From Herbaspirillum sp. RV1423 (GTDB lineage: Bacteria > Pseudomonadota > Gammaproteobacteria > Burkholderiales > Burkholderiaceae_D): 64,000 nt of DNA. The number at the start of each line of letters is the position of its first letter. Position 1 is the first letter of the stretch. Under the pieces are notes generated by a model. It worked only from the letters and a program-made list of their open reading frames with translations, was not told the origin of the DNA and did no database searches. The DNA lies in assembly GCF_000577615.1 (NCBI RefSeq), contig NZ_CBXX010000003.1:1-64000 (forward strand), read 5' to 3'. The translations under genes were made by a program, and so were the position numbers. Of this stretch, positions 55,878 to 64,000 are shown one piece after another.

Positions 55878-58160
55878 CTAGCCGCCAAGAGTGAACAAGA
55901 CATTCAGCATGTCGCTGGCCGCCTGGATGATTTTTGCCGCAGCCTGGTAGGCTGTCTGATTCTTGATCATGTTCGCCAATTCCTCATCCTGGTTCACCCC
56001 GGATTCGGCCTGCTGCTCCTGCTGAATCGATGTCAGACGGGCATTCTCCGCCTTGTTGGTGACATCGATCTCATTGGTCTTGTTGCCGATCATGCTGACC
56101 AGTTGCGAATACGATCCCTGATATGAGGTATTACCGATCGTATTGGTCGTCTGCAAGGCATTGAGCGCCTGCGCATTGCGGTTGTCGCTGACGCCGTCGG
56201 TATTGGGCGAGACGTAGAACTGGTCACCGTTGACCGGCTGTCCGGTAATCTTGAAGTTGATGCCGGTGGAGGTAGTGTAGCTATAGCCTGGGCCGAAAGG
56301 CAAATTCGGCGGCGTCACCGCAACGTTATTGCCGCTGGCATCCGTAACCGTCACCGTGCCCATCGCCGCCGATCCCAACGCAGGGGATGGCACCAATTGC
56401 CCGGTACCGCTGTCGAAAGTGAAGCTTAATTTGGTGCCGGCAGCAAGCGGCGATCCGGCATAGTTGGTGTCGATGGTCCCGGGTGAAATAGCTCCTGTTC
56501 CGGTGTTGGCCGGCTTCGGCGAGAATGCGAATGTATCGCCGTTCGCCGGTGCACCGCTCAGCACGAAACTCACGCCGCCGCTGCTGATGGTAGCGCCGGC
56601 AGAATACGGAACCGGCGCGCCGGCCGTATAGGTAGTCGTCACGCCTGCCGTCGTGGTCACAGTGACTGCGGCCGGAGGCACCAATGCCAATGACGTCGTA
56701 CCGGAGTTATAAGTGTAAGTCTGCGTCGAATTCGGCGTGAACACCGACTTGTCGACAGTCGCGGAAGTCACCACGCCAGTGCCGGTATTGCCGGTCGTCA
56801 CCAAACCCATGTCGGTGACGGCATTGCTCGATGTCACAATCGGGGTTGCTGCAGCAATCTTCTGGGTATTGGTGATTGCCACGCTGATGCCGCCCGCGCC
56901 ATTGATGGTCGGCTTGACTGTGAAACTGTCGTTGGCCGCCATGTTGGCAGCGTTGAACGTCACGCCGTCCACAGTCACGCCAGCCGCCGGCATGGTCGCG
57001 AAAGTAGTCTTGGTATTGTCCGACAGACGCGTCACCGTATAGTTGGTGCCGTCGAAATCGAGCTTGTAGTCGCTGACCGTCAGTTGGGACGTATTGGTGA
57101 TCGATGCCGCCAATGTGGCGGCCGGTGCCGCAGTGTGGTTAGTCGCGCTGGGAAAAACGCCCGGCGTGGGCACATTGAAGAAAGCCGTTCCCAGAGCGCC
57201 GTTCTGGTCTTGCCCCAGTTCATGCTGAGCATTGAAAGTGCTGGCCAGCACAATTGCCACGCGACCCAAGGTATTCTGCGCGACGTCCAGAGTTTCGGTG
57301 CGATATTGCAAAATCCCGCCCAGACTGCCGCCGCTGAATGCCTTGTCCGGCAACGAGATCGTGGCGCCGCTGCTGGTCTTCATCGAAACCTGCAAACGTG
57401 TAGGATCATCTGGCGACGGCGTCGCCACCAGTTGGGAAACCTGATCGCCCATCACCAGAGGCTGGCCGTTGCCGATAAAAACGCTCAGCGAGCCATTGTC
57501 CTGCGGCAGCGTCGTTACCTTGACGATCTTGTTCAAATTGGCAATAGCCTGGTCACGCTGGTCCAACAGATCGTTAGGCGCGACGCCGCTGGCGCCTGAC
57601 ACCTTCAGAATCGCCGAGTTCAGCTCCTGGATCTGCGTCGCGTAAGAATTGATCGTATCGACGCTGGAGGTAATCTGGCTGTTGACGTTGTTGCGGCTTT
57701 GCGCCATCTGGTCGTTCAAGCTTTGAAAACGCGCAGACAACGTCTGACCTGCCGACAGGACGGCCTGGCGTGCGGCATCGTTGTTCGGCGTCGACGCCAG
57801 GTTTTGCATGGCGGTGAAAAAACCTTGCAGCGCAGGCGACAAGCCGGCGGAGGTGTCGGCAACCAGATTATTCAGTTGGCTGATCTGCGACAGGTAGGAA
57901 TCCAGCGAACTCGTCGTCGTCTGCGACGCCAAGACCTGCTTGTTCAGGAAATCGTTATAGACCCGCTTGATTTCCGCGACCTGCGTACCCTGTCCGACAA
58001 AACCATAGCCGTAGTTGATGCCGCCGGCCGTGCTTTGCACCACCACCTGGCGGTTATAACCAGGCGTTGTCGCATTGGAAATATTATGGCTAGTCGTTGC
58101 CTGTGCCGCCTGAGCGGCAGCAAGTGCACTTTGCCCGATACTGAAGATATTGGTTGCCAT
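55878..58160 (-). CDS. flgK: hook-filament junction protein FlgK, enlarged
   Basis: A 760-residue protein (HAP1; about 550 in E. coli). The N-terminal rod-like region (MATNIFSIGQSALAAAQAA, ATTSHNISNATTPGYNRQ) and C-terminal region (ELANMIKNQTAYQAAAKII) are conserved. Residues about 358-653 hold three related segments rich in Gly, Thr and Ser; each ends with a pattern like NGDxFxxxP (NDSFTVKPT, NGDTFAFSP, NGDQFYVSP), and the second and third both begin with NTGTG. This expands the surface domain of the junction ring. Confidence 0.96.
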   Translation of the reverse strand: MATNIFSIGQSALAAAQAAQATTSHNISNATTPGYNRQVVVQSTAGGINYGYGFVGQGTQVAEIKRVYNDFLNKQVLASQTTTSSLDSYLSQISQLNNLVADTSAGLSPALQGFFTAMQNLASTPNNDAARQAVLSAGQTLSARFQSLNDQMAQSRNNVNSQITSSVDTINSYATQIQELNSAILKVSGASGVAPNDLLDQRDQAIANLNKIVKVTTLPQDNGSLSVFIGNGQPLVMGDQVSQLVATPSPDDPTRLQVSMKTSSGATISLPDKAFSGGSLGGILQYRTETLDVAQNTLGRVAIVLASTFNAQHELGQDQNGALGTAFFNVPTPGVFPSATNHTAAPAATLAASITNTSQLTVSDYKLDFDGTNYTVTRLSDNTKTTFATMPAAGVTVDGVTFNAANMAANDSFTVKPTINGAGGISVAITNTQKIAAATPIVTSSNAVTDMGLVTTGNTGTGVVTSATVDKSVFTPNSTQTYTYNSGTTSLALVPPAAVTVTTTAGVTTTYTAGAPVPYSAGATISSGGVSFVLSGAPANGDTFAFSPKPANTGTGAISPGTIDTNYAGSPLAAGTKLSFTFDSGTGQLVPSPALGSAAMGTVTVTDASGNNVAVTPPNLPFGPGYSYTTSTGINFKITGQPVNGDQFYVSPNTDGVSDNRNAQALNALQTTNTIGNTSYQGSYSQLVSMIGNKTNEIDVTNKAENARLTSIQQEQQAESGVNQDEELANMIKNQTAYQAAAKIIQAASDMLNVLFTLGG

Positions 58161-58287
58161 GCTATCTGTTCTTTAACGGAATATCCTAGTGAACGGCATC
58201 CTGCAGAGAAACTTTAGGACCTGTCACCAATGAATGGGAAAGCACGCAACGCCTGAAACATGTCTGAAAAACCAACTATGCCGAAGA

Positions 58288-59232
58288 TCAGGCGGACAGC
58301 GATTGCCGAATGATGCGCGATAGTTTTTCCGCATAGTGCGGGTCGGTGGCATAGCCCGCGCGTTGCAAACCGTAGGCGAAACCATGCGCGTCTTGCGCGT
58401 TGGCCAACACTTTTTCGTAGCGCGGGTTGCTGCGCAGCAGCTTGGCGTAATCCTGGAAAGCTTCCGAATAAGAAGCATAAGCGCGGAATTTCTCCACCTT
58501 GCGTTGCGCTACGCCATTGACGTATTCGATCGTGGTCGCCTCGACCACCTTGCCGGTCCAGTTCCCTGTTGCCTTGATGCCGAACAGATTGTGCGCGGAA
58601 CTGCCGTCCCGGGCGCGGATTTCCTTCTTGCCCCAACCGGTTTCGAGCGCAGCTTGCGCCAGCATGAACTTGGCCGGAATACCGGTAACCTGGCTCGCCG
58701 CTTCGGCATCGGCCTGCAAACGATTCTGGAATGCTTCGATGTGCGCCGGCCGCTGCTGCCCGCCCTTGCGCTTGTTGCCGCCTCGCGAAGCGCTGTCGTC
58801 GGTGCTATTGGCCAGCCCCTGAACCAGCTTGGCCTTGTCGAGGTCGCTCAGGCCGTTGGCCAGTGGAATATCCAGCGGCAGCGGGGACGCGCCGTCATCG
58901 TCGGCCGGCAACGGCTTGTTGAGACTGCTGGACAACTGGCGCACCAGCATGTCGGCAAGGCCGACACCGCGCTGCGCCATATTCTGGCTCAACTGCTGAT
59001 CCAGCATGCTGGTGAACATCTTGGTCTGCTGGCTGTCGAACGGACCGTCCTGCGGCGTGGCGTCGCGCATGCTTTTCAGCATCATGTTCAGGAATAAAGC
59101 TTCGAACTGCTTGGCGGCGCCTTTGAGCGCTTCAGGCGATTGCTGGGATGCGGCGGAACGCAGGCCATTCAGACTGTTGGCGTCGGCAGCGAGGCTTTCA
59201 GTCGGATTACCCGGCTTGATATTGTTGATCAT
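58288..59232 (-). CDS. flgJ: FlgJ, rod assembly protein with peptidoglycan hydrolase domain
   Basis: A 314-residue two-domain protein. The N-terminal rod-binding domain (about 30-115) has KQFEALFLNMMLKSMRDATP; the C-terminal glucosaminidase-type domain (about 160-314) has AHIEAFQNRLQADAEAAS, LAQAALETGWGKKE with the catalytic Glu, and NLFGIKATGNW. It opens the cell wall for rod growth. Confidence 0.96.
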   Translation of the reverse strand: MINNIKPGNPTESLAADANSLNGLRSAASQQSPEALKGAAKQFEALFLNMMLKSMRDATPQDGPFDSQQTKMFTSMLDQQLSQNMAQRGVGLADMLVRQLSSSLNKPLPADDDGASPLPLDIPLANGLSDLDKAKLVQGLANSTDDSASRGGNKRKGGQQRPAHIEAFQNRLQADAEAASQVTGIPAKFMLAQAALETGWGKKEIRARDGSSAHNLFGIKATGNWTGKVVEATTIEYVNGVAQRKVEKFRAYASYSEAFQDYAKLLRSNPRYEKVLANAQDAHGFAYGLQRAGYATDPHYAEKLSRIIRQSLSA

Positions 59233-59244
59233 GTTCTGCCCTGT

Positions 59245-60381
59245 TTAGATGACTTCCAGCTCGGCGCGCAAAGAACCCGCCGCTTTCATGGCTTGCAGGA
59301 TGGCCAGCAAGTCCTGCGGCGTTGCACCGATGGCGTTGAGCGCCTTGACCACATCTGCCAGCGAAGCGCCTCCCTTCAGGTACATGACCTTCCCAGGCGT
59401 CGAGTTGATTGAAATCTGTGCATTCTGGTTGGCCGCCGTCTGGCCGCCCGACAAGGCACCCGGCTGACTGACGCTGTTCTCCGCATTGATCACAACCGAC
59501 AGATTGCCATGCGACACGGCGCAGGTCTCCAGCGTCACTGACTGGTTCATGACCACCGAACCGGTACGGGCATTGAGGATGACTTTGGCTTGCAGCTTGC
59601 CCGGGATGACATCGATGTTTTCAAGCGCGCCGAGAAACGACACGCGCTCGCCGCTGCCGATCGGCGCACGCACGCGAATCACACGGCCGTCCTGTGCGAC
59701 GGCGGTTTCATAACCGAAACGTTTGTTGATGGCTTCCACCACGCGACTGGCGGTCGAGAAGTCATTGTCGTTCAACTCGAGATTGATCATCTCGCCCTGG
59801 CCCAGTGCCGAAGGCACCGATCGTTCCACCGTGGCGCCGCCGGAAATGCGGCCCGCGCTCAATTGATTGATGGTGGTGCTACTGCCGGCTGCCGAAGCGC
59901 CGGCGCCGCCGACCACGATATTGCCCTGGGCGATGGCATAAATCTGGCCGTCGGCGCCTTTCAACGGCGCCATCAGCAGTGTGCCGCCGCGGATGCTCTT
60001 GGCATTGCCGATTGACGAAACGGTCACGTCAAGCAATTGTCCCGGTTGCGCAAAGGCTGGCAACGAAGCTGTCACCATCACGGCCGCCACGTTCTTCAAC
60101 TGCATGTTGCTGGTGGTATTGCTGGGCAGGTTTACGCCCAGTTGCTGCAACATGCTGATGACGCTTTGCACGGTGAATGGCGTTTGCGTGGTCTGGTCGC
60201 CGCTGCCATCCAGACCGACAGCAAGGCCGTAACCGACCAATTGGTTCTGCCGTACGCCCTGTATGCTGGCAAGATCCTTGAGACGCTCGGCGTAGCTTGC
60301 GCCAGCGCTCAACAGGCATGCGCAAGCCAGCAACAACGACACCGAACGGCGCAAACCCAGCAATGAGGGACGGAGATTCAT
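59245..60381 (-). CDS. flgI: flagellar P-ring protein FlgI
   Basis: A 378-residue periplasmic ring protein with a signal peptide (cut after SYA, near residue 31). The mature start ERLKDLASIQGVRQNQLVGY and the LKNVAAVMVTASLPAFAQPG segment are typical. It follows flgH by 15 bases. Confidence 0.97.
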   Translation of the reverse strand: MNLRPSLLGLRRSVSLLLACACLLSAGASYAERLKDLASIQGVRQNQLVGYGLAVGLDGSGDQTTQTPFTVQSVISMLQQLGVNLPSNTTSNMQLKNVAAVMVTASLPAFAQPGQLLDVTVSSIGNAKSIRGGTLLMAPLKGADGQIYAIAQGNIVVGGAGASAAGSSTTINQLSAGRISGGATVERSVPSALGQGEMINLELNDNDFSTASRVVEAINKRFGYETAVAQDGRVIRVRAPIGSGERVSFLGALENIDVIPGKLQAKVILNARTGSVVMNQSVTLETCAVSHGNLSVVINAENSVSQPGALSGGQTAANQNAQISINSTPGKVMYLKGGASLADVVKALNAIGATPQDLLAILQAMKAAGSLRAELEVI

Positions 60382-60396
60382 GATGCAACTTTCTGG

Positions 60397-61056
60397 TTAA
60401 AACGGCGCGACGCTATAGAAAAAACGCCCCAAGGACGACATGAACTCCGCCATGTCGATACGTGTGTTGGTTCGGTATTCCACTTTGGCGTCGGCGACTA
60501 ACGTCGATGAAACAGTATTGCCGGTAGCGATGTTGTCAGGGCTGACGGTACCGGAGAAGCGCACATATTCCACGCCCTTGTCGAGCGAGACCTGTTTTTC
60601 GCCACTAACGATCATATTCCCGTTGGGCAGGACTTCGATCACCGTCACGCCGATGGTGCCGGTAAACGTGTTGCTCGACGTCGTGGCGCCCTTGTCTTCA
60701 AATTTGTTGCTTGACGAGCCATTCGCAGCCAGCTCCTTGATCGACGTTCCGAACAGGCTCGGCGCGGTGGTCGCAACAGTGCCGGTCTTGCTGCCGGAGC
60801 TGCCGGCGGACTTGGCGGCGCTGGTCTTCTCATTGATGGTAATAGTAAGGGTATCTCCCACCAGGCGCGCGCGACGATCCTCCAGCAACGGACGATACAC
60901 CGCCGACTGGAAGATTGCTCCATTGGTGGCCGGCGCATAGGCTGCCGGCTGCGGCTTCGCCGTCAACGGCAACTTGACGATCGATTCCGGCACCGTATTG
61001 CATCCGGCAAGAGCGAATATCCCGACGATGGCGGCACGTTTCATCAGGCTTTTCAT
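60397..61056 (-). CDS. flgH: flagellar L-ring lipoprotein FlgH
   Basis: A 219-residue outer-membrane lipoprotein. The lipobox LAGC places the modified cysteine at residue 19. Conserved segments are IFQSAVYRPLLEDRRARLVGDTLTI (in pieces) and LPNGNMIVSGEKQV. The ATG at 61056 is chosen because GAGG lies just upstream; two in-frame ATGs upstream are less suited. Confidence 0.97.
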   Translation of the reverse strand: MKSLMKRAAIVGIFALAGCNTVPESIVKLPLTAKPQPAAYAPATNGAIFQSAVYRPLLEDRRARLVGDTLTITINEKTSAAKSAGSSGSKTGTVATTAPSLFGTSIKELAANGSSSNKFEDKGATTSSNTFTGTIGVTVIEVLPNGNMIVSGEKQVSLDKGVEYVRFSGTVSPDNIATGNTVSSTLVADAKVEYRTNTRIDMAEFMSSLGRFFYSVAPF

Positions 61057-61099
61057 GTTTGCCTCATTCCATTTCATCAAAACAAAAGCAACAAAAACA

Positions 61100-61882
61100 T
61101 TACATCTGCGACAGCTTCGCCAGCATCTGATCGGATGTGGTAATCGCCTTGCTGTTGATCTCGTAGGCGCGCTGTGTCTGAATCATATTGACCATTTCTT
61201 CCACGACGTTGACGTTCGAGGTCTCGACATAACCTTGCCACAATGCGCCGGCGCCATTGGTTCCCGGGGTGTTGGGAGCAGGCGTGCCGGAGGCGGCCGT
61301 CTCAGCGTAAAGGTTTTCACCTTTGCTTTCCAGGCCGGCCGGATTGACGAAGGTAGCGATCTGCAGCGTGCCGATCTGCGTCGTGGCGGCCGAACCTGCC
61401 TGCGTGATCGAGACCGTGCCGTCACGACCGATGGTCAGCTTGGTCATGTTGGCTGGCAACGTAATCGGCGGCTGAACCACGTAACCGCTGGACGTCACCA
61501 GTTGTCCCTGGCTGTCGCTCTGGAAAGAACCGTCACGCGTGTACTGCGTAGTGCCGTCCGGCATCAGGACCTGGAAAAAACCGGCGCCCTGAATGGCGAC
61601 GTCCTTGTCATTGTTGGTCTGGTTGACATTGCCTTGCGTGTGGATACGCTCAGTCGCCACCGGACGCACGCCGGTGCCGATCTGCAGGCCGGACGGCAAT
61701 TGCGTCTGTTGCGACGACTGCGCGCCGGGCTGGCGGATAGTCTGGTACATCAGGTCTTCGAACACGGCGCGCGAACGCTTGAAACCGTTGGTGCTGACGT
61801 TGGCCAGGTTATTGGAAATCACGTCCAGTTGCGTTTGTTGCGCATCGAGACCGGTTTTGGAAATCCACAGGGAACGAATCAT
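61100..61882 (-). CDS. flgG: distal rod protein FlgG
   Basis: A 260-residue rod protein with the family N-terminus [39 protein letters not shown], and the C-terminal [20 protein letters not shown]. The short insert after residue 45 that makes the rod rigid is in the usual place ([20 protein letters not shown]). Confidence 0.98.
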   Translation of the reverse strand: MIRSLWISKTGLDAQQTQLDVISNNLANVSTNGFKRSRAVFEDLMYQTIRQPGAQSSQQTQLPSGLQIGTGVRPVATERIHTQGNVNQTNNDKDVAIQGAGFFQVLMPDGTTQYTRDGSFQSDSQGQLVTSSGYVVQPPITLPANMTKLTIGRDGTVSITQAGSAATTQIGTLQIATFVNPAGLESKGENLYAETAASGTPAPNTPGTNGAGALWQGYVETSNVNVVEEMVNMIQTQRAYEINSKAITTSDQMLAKLSQM

Positions 61883-61915
61883 TTTTTCTCCAGTACCTGA
61901 ACTTCAGGTTTAACT

Positions 61916-62656
61916 TCAGGACAACGACAGAATTTGCGTAGCTTTGTCTGCATCACTTTGGGCAGTCGTGACCACCTTCATGTTCAGGTCGAATTGGCGT
62001 GCCAGGTTGATCATGTTGACCATGGATTCAACTACGTTCACGTTACTGCCTTCCAGCGCGCCGCCGACCAGGCGGACATTGGCGTCGGGCGGCGCCTGCG
62101 CGCCGGCGGTCATGCGGAACAGGCCGTCGTCCCCGCGCTTGAGCGCTTTCTCATCGGGATTGACCAGCTTGATGCGGCCAAGTATGTTCACTGCATTCGG
62201 CGTCCCCGTGGTAGGAATCGACGATACCGTGCCATCCGGTGCGATCGCCACGGTCACATCGGGAGGAATGCTGATGGGGCCGCCATCGCCAACAACGTTC
62301 AGGCCACTCTGCGTTTGCAGGATGCCGTTTTCGCTCAACTTGAAGCTGCCGTTGCGCGTATACGCCTCGCCGCCATCGGGGGTCTGCACAGCGAGCCATC
62401 CCTGCCCTTGCACCGCGACATCCAGCGCACGGCCGGTATCCTGAACCGGTCCGAGCGAGAAATCGGTGCCCGCCGTCGAATCGACCACAAACGTGCGCGT
62501 CGCCAGCCCTTCGCCAACCACCGGCACCGCGCGGAAGGTGTTGAGTTGCGAACGGAAGCCGGTCGTGGTCGCATTCGCCAGGTTGTTGCTGGTGTTGGCC
62601 TGCTGCTCCAATGTGTGCTTGGCGCCGGACATGGCGGTGTAAATCACACGATCCAT
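61916..62656 (-). CDS. flgF: proximal rod protein FlgF
   Basis: A 246-residue rod protein: MDRVIYTAMSGAKHTLEQQA, NTSNNLANATTTGFRSQL, and C-terminal VESMVNMINLARQFDLNMKVV. The ATG at 62656 has AGAGG seven bases upstream; the frame start 27 bases further on is not needed. Confidence 0.97.
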   Translation of the reverse strand: MDRVIYTAMSGAKHTLEQQANTSNNLANATTTGFRSQLNTFRAVPVVGEGLATRTFVVDSTAGTDFSLGPVQDTGRALDVAVQGQGWLAVQTPDGGEAYTRNGSFKLSENGILQTQSGLNVVGDGGPISIPPDVTVAIAPDGTVSSIPTTGTPNAVNILGRIKLVNPDEKALKRGDDGLFRMTAGAQAPPDANVRLVGGALEGSNVNVVESMVNMINLARQFDLNMKVVTTAQSDADKATQILSLS

Positions 62657-62730
62657 AGTTACCTCTCTGTATGCGTGCGACATCGCTGCCGCACGCCTTC
62701 CTGCTCAATTCAGGCTCTGTAGCGTCAAAC

Positions 62731-64000
62731 TTAACGCAAGCTGACCAGCGTTTGCAGGACGGTATCCTGCACCTTGATGGTCTGCGAGTTAGCCTGATAA
62801 ACGCGCTGCGCCACGATCATATTCACCAGTTCGGTGGTCAGATCGACGTTAGAATCTTCCACTGCACGCGCTTGCAGGACACCAAACTGACCTGTGGTCG
62901 GTGTGCCGACCAACGGTTCGCCTGCGTCTGCAGACGCGGTGTACAGATTATTGCCCAAAGGTTGCAGGCCGTTCGGATTGGCAAAATTCACCATCACCAC
63001 CTGCCCCAAGGTCTTGGTGTCGCCGTTGGAATAGCTGCCGGTGATCTTGCCGTCCTTGCCGATCGAGAAGCTCGACAGCACGCCCGGGGCTTTGCCGTCT
63101 TGGGTCAGTTTGATCGGTGTGAACGCCTGACCGGTCTGGGTTGTGCCGGTGTAGTTAATGGTAATCGGCGAAGGAAACACTGCACCCGGCTTGGCAAAAG
63201 GCAAAAGCTGGGCTGTAGTCAATGTCACCGCCGGTTGCGTCGTAGCCGGGTCGAGAACACCGGTATTGGTAAACTCCAATGTGCCGACCGGCTGAATACC
63301 GGCAGCAGCGCCGCCGTCGACGACAGTGCCGTCAATGGCCGTATAGATATCCCAATCCGTATCGCCAGCGGTTGCCGGCGTCGCTTTTTTCACATAATAC
63401 GTTTGCACGTTATAGGAATTACCCAGGCTGTCGTAGACGGTAACACCAGTGGTGCTGTTATAGCTGTCCGAATTGGTAAGGTCGAACGGCGTCACCGTCG
63501 GCACCGTCATCCGCGAGTCCAGATTCAGTACGGAAGTCACGGCCGTTGTCGGTGTCGCCGGAATATTCGATGTATCGATCTTCAGCGGCACCGGATCGCC
63601 GCCGGTGACGGTACCCAGCCAACCTGTCAGATAGGCGCCATTCTCGCTGGGATTGATGATGTAGCCATCCTTGTTCAACTGGAACTGGCCGTTGCGGCCA
63701 TACATCGGCGACGCATCGGTCAGGCTGCTCTGCATGCGGAAGAAGCCGTCGCCGTTGATGGCGATATCCAGCGGATTGTTGGTCGTGGTGACATTGCCCT
63801 GGGTGAATGCCTGCTGCACGTTGGCGACGGTGACACCGATGCCGACCGGAGAATTGCCGGAACGGTTCATCGAGTTGGCGTACATGTCGGCAAACTGCGC
63901 CTGAGCCGATTTGAAACCCACTGTACTGGCATTGGCGACGTTATTGCCGATGACATCCAGGCTTTTCGCTGCGCCGTTCAGACCGCTCAGGCCTTGTTGA
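62731..64000 (-). CDS. flgE: flagellar hook protein FlgE (partial, 5' end off the right edge)
   Basis: About 422 residues are visible. The reading frame runs off the right edge at QGLSGLNGAAKSLDVIGNN, which is normally only three or four residues from the N-terminal Met, so nearly the whole protein is here. VANASTVGFKSAQAQFADMY and the C-terminal VDLTTELVNMIVAQRVYQAN are typical of FlgE. It is the first visible gene of the leftward flg operon; flgB, flgC and flgD would be expected further right. Confidence 0.97.
   Translation of the reverse strand, partial: QQGLSGLNGAAKSLDVIGNNVANASTVGFKSAQAQFADMYANSMNRSGNSPVGIGVTVANVQQAFTQGNVTTTNNPLDIAINGDGFFRMQSSLTDASPMYGRNGQFQLNKDGYIINPSENGAYLTGWLGTVTGGDPVPLKIDTSNIPATPTTAVTSVLNLDSRMTVPTVTPFDLTNSDSYNSTTGVTVYDSLGNSYNVQTYYVKKATPATAGDTDWDIYTAIDGTVVDGGAAAGIQPVGTLEFTNTGVLDPATTQPAVTLTTAQLLPFAKPGAVFPSPITINYTGTTQTGQAFTPIKLTQDGKAPGVLSSFSIGKDGKITGSYSNGDTKTLGQVVMVNFANPNGLQPLGNNLYTASADAGEPLVGTPTTGQFGVLQARAVEDSNVDLTTELVNMIVAQRVYQANSQTIKVQDTVLQTLVSLR

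Overview
The window is a stretch of chromosome from a motile betaproteobacterium, most likely a member of the Oxalobacteraceae (Herbaspirillum/Herminiimonas/Collimonas-like). The basis is the GC-rich coding style, the family-level look of the proteins, the rpsF-priB-rpsR-rplI order, the alaA-hom-thrC neighbourhood, and a split ArnA. The genus cannot be fixed from sequence inspection alone. I saw no rRNA, tRNA, CRISPR array, insertion sequence or prophage gene.

Layout. 1-5.2 kb (minus): the start of a 3-oxoacid CoA-transferase subunit A gene, a small DUF4870-type membrane protein, serB and mfd. 5.3-7.0 kb (plus): ispD and ispF of the MEP isoprenoid pathway, then a cold-shock protein gene with a leader. 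7.1-9.8 kb: aceB (malate synthase A) and a divergent LysR regulator. 9.9-16.5 kb (mostly minus): thrC, a LuxR-type regulator, a small secreted protein on the plus strand, hom and an AlaA-type aminotransferase. The two middle genes split the hom-thrC pair, and a (CAA)15 microsatellite lies just downstream of hom. 16.7-24.7 kb (plus): a Mth938-like gene followed by a complete L-Ara4N lipid A modification cluster: arnT-like, one SMR subunit, arnB, arnC, ArnA split into formyltransferase and dehydrogenase genes, and arnD. 24.8-33.2 kb: bcp, a PIN-PhoH protein, pit with its DUF47 partner, dnaB, the ribosomal rpsF-priB-rpsR-rplI operon and lexA with tandem SOS boxes.

33.3-64 kb is a flagellar region. 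On the plus strand it runs: a TPR-glycosyltransferase, fliC behind a near-consensus sigma-28 promoter, flaG, fliD, fliS, fliT, a second FliK-like gene, a stand-alone FlhB C-domain gene, and a ycgR-type c-di-GMP brake. Then comes divergent fliE and the long overlapping operon fliFGHIJKLMNOPQR (basal body, C-ring and export gate). Converging on it from the right edge is the leftward operon flgE(partial)-F-G-H-I-J-K-L (hook, rod, rings, junction proteins).

Most of the window is well-known biology. The less ordinary points are: enlarged FliD and FlgK, each with internal tandem repeats in its surface domains; a TPR-glycosyltransferase placed directly before fliC, suggesting flagellin glycosylation; the FliK-like/FlhB-C pair in which the FlhB-like protein lacks the NPTH self-cleavage motif; the CAA microsatellite; and the interrupted threonine cluster. 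I do not see a clearly new defence or mobile system.
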